Shown one piece after another: positions 13,415-18,769 of a stretch of 18,769 nucleotides of DNA. A program made the position numbers and the translations under genes. How positions within the stretch are numbered: the stretch's first letter is position 1; the number at the start of each line of letters is the position of its first letter. Source of the DNA: Erysipelotrichaceae bacterium (GTDB lineage Bacteria; Bacillota_I; Bacilli_A; Erysipelotrichales; Erysipelotrichaceae). Where the stretch lies: positions 1 through 18,769 of the forward strand of contig JAFOMB010000233.1 of assembly GCA_017419065.1 (NCBI GenBank), written 5' to 3'. Below the pieces are notes generated by a model, which saw only the letters and a list, made by a program, of their open reading frames with translations, was not told where the DNA came from and searched no databases.

Positions 13415-13472
13415 CCTCTTTATGACGCTGATATAGGCTTTAGAAGACAACAAAATCGAATAGAAGATATGG

Positions 13473-13505
13473 TTTCACATAGCTTTCACACAACGATGAT
13501 ATAAA
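13473..13505 (+). promoter_or_regulatory. Direct-repeat-activated promoter of candidate sRNA copy 2
   Basis: TTTCACA (13473-13479), four bases, then TTTCACA (13484-13490): a perfect 7-4-7 direct repeat, equal to TTCACA-N5-TTCACA, which fits the Bacillus PhoP-box pattern TTHACA with 5-bp spacing. Nine bases later is TATAAA (13500-13505). PhoB-dependent promoters have their box about 10 bp upstream of the -10, replacing the -35. The cognate regulator is not in this window, and other OmpR-family regulators use similar repeats. Confidence 0.6.
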
Positions 13506-13511
13506 GATAGT

Positions 13512-13583
13512 GTAGTAATTTTTTCATTAAATAATCTTCCAATAATACGAAAAGGAACTGCTCAGCGGTTCCTTTTCGTTTGT
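13512..13583 (+). ncRNA. Candidate small RNA, copy 2
   Basis: A predicted transcript of about 72 nt with the same 5' segment as copy 1. It ends in a 14-bp hairpin (13548-13561 with 13565-13578, TCA loop) and TTTGT. Compared with copy 1, stem pairs 3, 6 and 10 from the base have both bases changed (T-A to A-T, G-C to A-T, G-C to A-T). Pairs 1 and 12 change by a wobble, and none is broken. This is direct evidence that the structure, not the sequence, is kept. Confidence 0.6.
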
Positions 13584-13657
13584 GCAGACACTAGTTTTGT
13601 GATGCCGGTTCTTTGCAGATGGTGACCGAATGAAATGACGGAAGCATGATAGGAAAT

Positions 13658-13685
13658 TTGCCTTCTTACAGTAAGTCATTATAAT
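13658..13685 (+). promoter_or_regulatory. Weak candidate promoter upstream of the four-helix membrane gene
   Basis: TTGCCT (13658-13663), 16 bp, then TATAAT (13680-13685). The spacer holds a perfect inverted repeat, CTTAC-A-GTAAG (13665-13675), that could be an operator. A second TATAAT at 13754-13759 lacks a -35 and a TGn extension. Either could serve the gene at 13807; the evidence is limited. Confidence 0.3.
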
Positions 13686-13806
13686 TAGTAATAGAAGTGC
13701 TGATACAATAATGAACTTGGCAGGAAAGAAAAACGGAGACTTTTTATATAGGGTATAATGCTGCTGACTTTATTCTTTTTCTATTTGTCGTTATGAGGAT
13801 ATTTAG

Positions 13807-14217
13807 ATGAATACAATAAAACTCAGAAGGTGGATCTATTCGGCGTTTCTGTTTTATACATATGTGATCCTGTTTTTCTATCTGATCTATGTAGAAGCGA
13901 GATTTCCATATCACAAATACGATTGGATCTCCATATGGAGAAAGGTCATTCCTTTCGTCCTTTGTTCAGCCATGATATGCCTTCAGACACACGCGATACT
14001 GTCCATGGATAAAAGGGAGGGAATCCTGTTCTGCGCGATCCACATCCTGGAGGTGCTTGCGATTGATCTTCTGTATGTGAAAAGTGTCTATTCTCAGGGA
14101 GGATGGCATTTCCCTCTGATCGCGCAGCCTCCGTATCCTGAAATGCTGCTGGTGTGTCTCATCATCTGTCTTGTGATCACAGTGATGAAAAAAGCGAAGA
14201 CCGATAAGGATTTCTGA
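13807..14217 (+). CDS. Four-helix integral membrane protein, unknown function
   Basis: A 136-residue, strongly hydrophobic product with four likely transmembrane helices at about 10-28, 46-65, 72-91 and 111-127. A short basic N-terminus (KLRRW) and a basic C-terminal tail (KKAKTDK) suggest both ends are cytoplasmic. The loop before the last helix is Gly/Pro/Trp-rich (SQGGWHFPLIAQPPYPEM). GAGGA, 9 nt upstream, supports the ATG. I do not recognise the family. Its codon use is closer to the core genome than that of the genes at 11003-13254, so it may mark the right side of the accessory stretch. It stands alone before a bidirectional terminator. Confidence 0.75.
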   Translation: MNTIKLRRWIYSAFLFYTYVILFFYLIYVEARFPYHKYDWISIWRKVIPFVLCSAMICLQTHAILSMDKREGILFCAIHILEVLAIDLLYVKSVYSQGGWHFPLIAQPPYPEMLLVCLIICLVITVMKKAKTDKDF

Positions 14218-14220
14218 TAC

Positions 14221-14260
14221 AAAAAACGCCGGGTCTCTTCAGTTCACCCGGTGTTTTTTT
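14221..14260. terminator. Bidirectional terminator between convergent genes
   Basis: An A-rich run plus CGCCGGGT (14221-14234) pairs with ACCCGGTG plus a T run (14246-14260) around an 11-nt loop. The stem is about 14 bp with one G-T pair. The flanking A and T tracts make it work on both strands, ending the plus-strand membrane gene and the minus-strand ATPase gene. Confidence 0.88.
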
Positions 14261-14269
14261 GGAAGATAT

Positions 14270-16552
14270 CTAATACATATCGTCGATCTTTTCCGTGATC
14301 TTTCTGATGGTGCCGTAACGCTCCATGGTGTTCTGCAGGAAGATGGAGAAGACTGTTATGGCAAGGGTGATCAGGATGGTTTTTCCCTGTAGGAGTGCGA
14401 AGGAGAAGAAATCCCGGAAGAAGAGGTAGCCGATGAGGATGCCGGCCGCTGAGAGAATGAGGATAGCAGTACGTAACAGAGTCAGAGGTCTGGAGATCGT
14501 GAAGATCAGATAGATCATCGTACCGGCTGCTGTGAAGAAGGCCATCGTTTCAAACTGAGGGACATCCATGTGACCGAGGCTCTGCAGGATCTTTAAGATA
14601 CAGATAGATAAGACGATAGAGAGACCGGAGGAGATAGCCTTGTTGAAGATGTCGGAGAGGAAGCTCTTTTCAACGCGGTCGTATTTCGGTTCAAAGGATA
14701 ATACAAATGACGGCATGCCGATACAGAGTGAAGAAAGCAGTGTCAGCTGTATCGGTTCATACGGGTAGTCCTTTAAGAACAGGATGACCAGGACACTTAA
14801 TAGGATGGACATGGCTGTCTTGGTGAGGAAGAGGGTAGCCGTGCGCTTGATATTGTTGATGACACGCCTTCCCTGTTTGATGATCGAAGGGATGTGGGCG
14901 AAGTCGTCATCGACGAGGACGACATTGGCGACCTCTCTGACGCTTTCCACACCGGATGCCAGGGCAATGGAGAAGTCTGCCTGACGGATGGCGAGGATGT
15001 CGTTGATACCGTCTCCCATCATGCCGACGGTGTGGCCGTTAGCCTGAAGGGTGGAGAGGATGATGCCCTTCTGTTTCGGGGTGCAGCGTCCGAAGATACT
15101 GGCGGATTCCGCGGCTTCCTTCAGCTGTTCGTCGCTCAGCTTGCTGCAGTCGACAGCGTTATCAGCGTAAGGGTAGCGGATCTGTCTTAATAAAGCGGCG
15201 ACCGTATCCGGATGATCTCCGGAGATGACCTTCAAAGAGACGCCCTGATCGAGGATGTAGGCGATGGTCTCTTCGGCATTTTTTCTTATCTCATCCTTTA
15301 AGATGACCAGAGCGATGATCTCGTGATCCTCCAGGAGACAGAGGACACGGAGACCGTCTTTCATATAGTTTTCGATATCTTTCTTCACATGACCGTCATC
15401 GTGATGTTCCAGAAACTCATAGGCTCCCAGTTCATAGAGATGGTCATCTGTTTCAAACAGTGTTTTCTTGGTGGCGCTGGAGAAGGCTTCGTAGCGGATG
15501 CAGTTCAGTTTCTCCTTTACCGGAAGCGCTTCTTCAAGAGCGGTGGAAGTCGGGTTCCTGTCTTCTCCGCCTCTTACCAGATTGGCGAGTATGTTTTCAA
15601 CATCTTTCTCAGAGCAGTTCTCTATCTTTTCAAGATTCATCCTTCCGGTCGTGATCGTACCGGTCTTATCAGCGGCGAAGACATCGGTCCTGGCCAGTGT
15701 CTCCAGGGAATACATCTCCTTGACCAGGGTGCTTTCTCTCGATAAGAGGATGGAGCCGATATTGAGAGCGACAGAAGTCAGTAAGATCAGCCCTTCCGGG
15801 ATCATGCCGACAAGGGCAGCCACTGTTCCAAGTAAGGAGCTCCGTATCGGAAGACCGGAGAGGTAGTGCTGACGCAAGAAGAGGAGGATGCCTAACGGGA
15901 CCAGGATGATGGTAATGTGTTTGATGATGAAATCCAGGGCATCACGGAGTCGGGAATATAAGCGTTTCTCTTTCTGGACTTCCGCCATGATCTTTGCGGA
16001 ATAGGAGTCATTGCCGACGGCAGTGGCTGTTACTCTGGCACTTCCCTGCATGATGATAGTACCGGCCAGGATAGGATCGCCTTCCTTTTTATCGATGAGA
16101 TCGGATTCGCCGGTCAGCAGGGATTCGTTTACCCGGAGCTGCCCGCTTTGAAGGATGCCGTCGCATGGCATCTTGTCGCCGGCCTTGATGACCAGAAGGT
16201 CATCCAGAACGATGCCCTCGCTTTCAATGACTGTCTGCTTGCCATCCCGTATCACGGTGCTCTTCGGCAGGACTTCCTCTCTCAGCTTCGCCAGGGACCG
16301 TCTGGCTCTTTCCTCCTGGACGATCCCGATGACGGTATTGATGAGGACCGTTCCCATGAACAGCATATTCTTGACCTGTCCTGTCAAAAGGACGAGGATG
16401 GCTAAAAGCAGGTTGATGCCGTTGAACAGCGTAAAGACATGGGAAGAGACGATCTCGGAGAAAGTCTTCTGATGTTCAAAGACGGTTTTATTGATCTGGC
16501 CTTTGCGGATGCGCTCTTCGACCTGGGCACCCGTGAGTCCGTTTGCGTTCAT
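14270..16552 (-). CDS. P-type cation-transporting ATPase (CtpE-like, ion unassigned)
   Basis: A 760-residue P-type ATPase that couples ATP hydrolysis to cation transport through a phospho-aspartate. It has TGES in the actuator domain (147-150), PEGL in the ion-site helix 4 (252-255), DKTGT with phosphorylated Asp295, SGDHPDT (444-450), GRCTPKQK (488-495) and hinge GDGIND (513-518). It has no N-terminal heavy-metal domain and no CPC/SPC metal motif, arguing against copper, zinc or cadmium export. PEGLILLTS resembles, from memory, CtpE-type calcium ATPases. About ten membrane helices are expected: four before and six after the catalytic domains. The start has GAGGTT directly upstream. It is divergent from ychF. 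The transported ion is not determined. Confidence 0.92.
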   Translation of the reverse strand: MNANGLTGAQVEERIRKGQINKTVFEHQKTFSEIVSSHVFTLFNGINLLLAILVLLTGQVKNMLFMGTVLINTVIGIVQEERARRSLAKLREEVLPKSTVIRDGKQTVIESEGIVLDDLLVIKAGDKMPCDGILQSGQLRVNESLLTGESDLIDKKEGDPILAGTIIMQGSARVTATAVGNDSYSAKIMAEVQKEKRLYSRLRDALDFIIKHITIILVPLGILLFLRQHYLSGLPIRSSLLGTVAALVGMIPEGLILLTSVALNIGSILLSRESTLVKEMYSLETLARTDVFAADKTGTITTGRMNLEKIENCSEKDVENILANLVRGGEDRNPTSTALEEALPVKEKLNCIRYEAFSSATKKTLFETDDHLYELGAYEFLEHHDDGHVKKDIENYMKDGLRVLCLLEDHEIIALVILKDEIRKNAEETIAYILDQGVSLKVISGDHPDTVAALLRQIRYPYADNAVDCSKLSDEQLKEAAESASIFGRCTPKQKGIILSTLQANGHTVGMMGDGINDILAIRQADFSIALASGVESVREVANVVLVDDDFAHIPSIIKQGRRVINNIKRTATLFLTKTAMSILLSVLVILFLKDYPYEPIQLTLLSSLCIGMPSFVLSFEPKYDRVEKSFLSDIFNKAISSGLSIVLSICILKILQSLGHMDVPQFETMAFFTAAGTMIYLIFTISRPLTLLRTAILILSAAGILIGYLFFRDFFSFALLQGKTILITLAITVFSIFLQNTMERYGTIRKITEKIDDMY

Positions 16553-16558
16553 AACCTC

Positions 16559-16567
16559 ATTCTAACA
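16559..16567 (-). promoter_or_regulatory. Extended -10 candidate for the ATPase gene
   Basis: On the minus strand TGTTAGAAT (16567 down to 16559) gives a one-mismatch -10 with the TGn extension. Its predicted start falls almost on the A of the ATPase ATG at 16552, implying a leaderless message unless a promoter lies further upstream. Confidence 0.4.
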
Positions 16568-16582
16568 TCTTCTATTCTTTCG

Positions 16583-16591
16583 TGGTAAACT
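16583..16591 (+). promoter_or_regulatory. Extended -10 candidate for ychF-tilS
   Basis: TGGTAAACT carries the TGn extension before TAAACT (16586-16591). The predicted start near 16598 gives a leader of about 14 nt with GAGAGGTG as ribosome site before ATG 16612. It faces the ATPase promoter within a 59-bp intergenic region. Confidence 0.5.
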
Positions 16592-16611
16592 AGAAACCGA
16601 GAGGTGACACT

Positions 16612-17715
16612 ATGAGCTTGACAGCAGGAATCGTAGGCTTGCCGAACGTCGGAAAATCGACGCTCTTCAACGCCATTACCAACAGCAGAGTCGAAGCAGC
16701 AAACTATCCTTTCGCGACCATCGAACCGAATGTCGGTGTCGTCGAAGTCAAGGATGAGAGACTGATAAATCTGAGCAAACTCTTCGAACCGGAGAGGACG
16801 ATCTTTACGACTTTTGAATTCACGGATATCGCCGGACTGGTGAAGGGTGCCTCCAACGGAGAAGGACTGGGAAACAAGTTCCTGGCCAACATCCGTACCG
16901 TCGATGCGATCTGCCACGTCGTGAGATGTTATGAAGATAATAACGTCACGCACGTCTATAACCGTATCGACCCGGTAGATGACGTCCAGATCATCGACTA
17001 CGAACTCATCATGGCCGACATGTCCACTGTCGAACAGCGTCTGGCCAAGATCGAAAACAAGGCCCGTACATCCAAAGACAAGGATGCCATGGCAGAGCTG
17101 AATCTTCTCAAGAAGATCAATGAAGCGCTGGGGAAGGGCGTCTGTATCCGTTCCATGGATCTCTCCAAAGAAGAGAAGGAACTGATCAAGTCCTTCAACT
17201 TCCTGACAGAGAAGCCGGTCATCTACATCGCCAATATCAAGGAAGAAGAGATCAACGATCCTTCTGTCAATCCGCACTATAACGCTTTGAAGGAATACGC
17301 CGAGAAGGAAGGCAGCGAGATCGTGCCGATCTCCGCCCGCATCGAAGAAGAACTCTCTGATCTCTCCAAGGAAGAAAAACTCGAATTCCTGGCAGACCTC
17401 GGGATCGAGCGTTCCGGTCTTGATGACCTGATCTTAAAGGCCTATAAGACCCTGGGCCTGAGGACCTTCTTCACAGTCGGAAAAGACGAGTGCCGCGGCT
17501 GGACCTTCAAAGAGGGGATGAGCGCACCGGAGTGTGCCGGTGTCATCCATACCGACTTCCAGAAGGGTTTCATCCGTGCCGAAGTCTTCACCTATGAAGA
17601 CATCATGGAATACAAGACGGAAGCCAAACTGAAAGAAGCCGGGAAACTGCGTCTGGAAGGCAAGGACTATCTGCCGAAAGACGGCGATATCATGCATTTC
17701 CGTTTCAATAACTGA
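16612..17715 (+). CDS. ychF: Redox-regulated ATPase YchF (Obg-family P-loop protein)
   Basis: The universal Obg-family P-loop protein that prefers ATP to GTP and associates with ribosomes. The 367-residue product has its G1 loop GLPNVGKST (9-17), the NYPFATIEPN switch segment, and DIAGLVKGASNGEGLGNKFL (G3 and following). In place of the GTP-specific NKxD it has NIKE at 208-211, which explains the ATP preference. A coiled-coil insert lies at about 135-195, and the C-terminal TGS-type domain (about 280-367) carries FFTVGKDECRGWTF. Start 16612 has a good ribosome site. The stop codon overlaps the tilS ATG by one base. Confidence 0.97.
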   Translation: MSLTAGIVGLPNVGKSTLFNAITNSRVEAANYPFATIEPNVGVVEVKDERLINLSKLFEPERTIFTTFEFTDIAGLVKGASNGEGLGNKFLANIRTVDAICHVVRCYEDNNVTHVYNRIDPVDDVQIIDYELIMADMSTVEQRLAKIENKARTSKDKDAMAELNLLKKINEALGKGVCIRSMDLSKEEKELIKSFNFLTEKPVIYIANIKEEEINDPSVNPHYNALKEYAEKEGSEIVPISARIEEELSDLSKEEKLEFLADLGIERSGLDDLILKAYKTLGLRTFFTVGKDECRGWTFKEGMSAPECAGVIHTDFQKGFIRAEVFTYEDIMEYKTEAKLKEAGKLRLEGKDYLPKDGDIMHFRFNN

Positions 17716-18769
17716 TGGATCATTACCAGGGTACCTACATCATTGCCTGCAGCGGAGGGCCGGATTCCATGGCCCTTTTTGAGATGGCGAGGAGAAGGGG
17801 ACTCGATCTGATCTGTGCCCATGTCAACTATCACAAAAGAGACAGCGCTCTCCGGGATGAGAAGATCGTAGAGGACTACTGTCAAAGATACGGCATTCCC
17901 TTTGAAAAGACAGACGGGGATCCGGATATCAGCGAGGGGAACTTCCAGGACTATGCCCGGAAACTGCGCTACCGCTTCTTTGCGGAGCTGTGCGAGAAGT
18001 ATTCCGCGAAAGGGGTTCTCGTCGCCCATCATCTCGATGACCTCTTGGAGACCTACAGTCTCCAGAAAGAACACGGCGGCTCCTTTGACTATCTTGGGCT
18101 AAAGAGGAGAAACCGGATATCCGGTGTCACTATCATCCGCCCCTTACTCAGATACACCAAGGAGGAACTGCTTTCCTATTGTGTGGAGAATGATATCCCT
18201 TACGGCATCGATGAATCCAATCAGAGCGATCACTACCGGCGGAACCTCATCCGCCATTCCCGAATCGAAAAGATGACGAAAAAGGAAAAGCTCCTCTTAA
18301 AGAAGCAGATCGATGAGGAAAACAGAAGGGAAGCGGAAAAGCGAAAAGAAGTAAAAGACTTCCTCAAAGGAAGAAAGACCATCCCTGTGAAGGACTTCCT
18401 GGCATACCCATACAGGGAAGAAATACTGCGTGTCTGGCTCTATAAAGACCTCAGCGCAAGACACATCGAAGAGCTCATACGGCAGATCAAAGAGAAGAAA
18501 GATCTCTGCATCGAAGTCCGGGACAAGGTCCTTTCGAGAGATTACGGGATGATCTCGGCATTTGAAAAGCCGGAATCCTTTTCCTATACCTTTGAAAAGA
18601 TCACCTATGGCTTCTATCCGCCGGTACGGCTGAAGAAAAGCGGAAAGACGATCGAGGGTGTCACGGTGACAGAAGAAGACTTCCCTGTCACACTGCGCAA
18701 TGTCAGAGAAGGTGATGAGATCGCCATGCGTTTCGGAAACAAGAAGGTGAACCGTTTCTTCATCGACCG
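17715..18769 (+). CDS. tilS: tRNA(Ile)-lysidine synthase, 3' end beyond the window
   Basis: Attaches lysine to C34 of the minor tRNA-Ile (CAU anticodon), changing both its codon reading and its charging. The partial product covers 351 codons and is open to the window edge. The PP-loop ATP-binding motif SGGPDS is at 13-18. HVNYHKRDSA and AHHLDDLLETY follow, then FQDYARKLRY earlier in between and RNLIRH later, as in the family. The segment LRNVREGDEIAMRFG at the edge belongs to the C-terminal tRNA-binding domain. The HHLDDLLET block is not followed by the usual RG-containing loop; GGSFDYLGL takes its place, giving a divergent form. ATG 17715 overlaps the ychF TGA as TGATG. The distal end is missing because of the window edge. 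Confidence 0.93.
   Translation, partial: MDHYQGTYIIACSGGPDSMALFEMARRRGLDLICAHVNYHKRDSALRDEKIVEDYCQRYGIPFEKTDGDPDISEGNFQDYARKLRYRFFAELCEKYSAKGVLVAHHLDDLLETYSLQKEHGGSFDYLGLKRRNRISGVTIIRPLLRYTKEELLSYCVENDIPYGIDESNQSDHYRRNLIRHSRIEKMTKKEKLLLKKQIDEENRREAEKRKEVKDFLKGRKTIPVKDFLAYPYREEILRVWLYKDLSARHIEELIRQIKEKKDLCIEVRDKVLSRDYGMISAFEKPESFSYTFEKITYGFYPPVRLKKSGKTIEGVTVTEEDFPVTLRNVREGDEIAMRFGNKKVNRFFID

Larger units (their letters stand above)
13303..13583 (+). repeat. Tandem pair of about 110-bp units
   Basis: Two units with a 170-bp period: 13303-13414 and 13473-13583. A 37-bp core is identical (13341-13377 and 13511-13547). Upstream, only the direct-repeat box, parts of the next 9 bp and the -10 region are conserved, while the spacers differ. 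Downstream, hairpin arms differ but remain complementary. The 58 bp between units (13415-13472) show no clear similarity to the sequence before unit 1. I saw no third copy in the window. Confidence 0.8.

Noticed and set aside
13299..13504. Two 11-residue open frames (13299-13334 and 13469-13504) ending at matching stop codons in the twin repeats, with similar-looking peptides
   Set aside because: Differences between copies fall on first and second codon positions as often as third, and neither has a clear ribosome site. The conserved bases match the direct-repeat box and -10 instead.
13341..13547. Twin repeats as a CRISPR fragment
   Set aside because: Only two units, a 170-bp period, and conserved promoter and hairpin parts outside the identical core; no cas genes.
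10977..14220. Attachment-site direct repeats at the island borders
   Set aside because: I compared the sequence after prmC with that before 14221 by eye and found no repeat longer than chance.
14894..15745. Plus-strand open frames opposite the P-type ATPase gene
   Set aside because: They are antisense shadows of a well-supported gene, with no ribosome sites or domains.

Overview
The window reads as a chromosomal segment of a Bacillota (Firmicutes) bacterium, most likely from the Erysipelotrichia. The evidence is strong AGGAGG-type ribosome sites, TTGACA/TATAAT promoters, HPr with both His15 and Ser46, a PgcA-type phosphohexomutase, the rpmE-tdk-prfA-prmC cluster known from Bacillota, and a divergent TilS. 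The class assignment is an inference from gene style; no 16S rRNA gene is present. Housekeeping genes are tightly packed, with stop/start overlaps at 2680, 5072, 10131 and 17715, and prefer C/G-ending codons such as ATC and GTC.

Region 1 (1-8084): ptsH stands alone behind a consensus promoter that carries a catabolite-response-like element, and ends in a terminator. It is followed by pgcA, a TrmR-like tRNA methyltransferase and an acidic unknown protein. Next come a single-pass membrane protein with an SH3b domain, a HAD phosphatase overlapping murA, and a lipoprotein. Several junctions have a terminator hairpin overlapping a stop codon, followed at once by an extended -10 promoter.

Region 2 (8085-10976): a consensus promoter drives rpmE, tdk, prfA and prmC. 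RF1 has the GGQ loop that PrmC methylates.

Region 3 (10977-14220): an AT-rich, loosely packed accessory stretch with different codon use. It starts right after the prmC stop codon. It holds a membrane-anchored XRE-type regulator, a secreted protein on the minus strand, a secreted protein translationally coupled to a two-helix membrane protein, a tandem pair of candidate small RNAs, and a four-helix membrane protein. The small-RNA pair (13303-13583) is the most interesting feature. The two copies share an identical 37-nt 5' segment. Each ends in a 14-bp hairpin; between the copies three pairs differ by compensatory double changes, two by wobble-compatible changes, and none is disrupted. Each sits behind an 11-bp direct-repeat box plus a -10 element, the geometry of promoters activated by PhoB/PhoP-class response regulators.

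Region 4 (14221-18769): a bidirectional terminator, a minus-strand P-type cation ATPase, a short divergent promoter region, ychF, and tilS, which runs off the right edge. No transposase, integrase, CRISPR array, rRNA or tRNA gene was seen.
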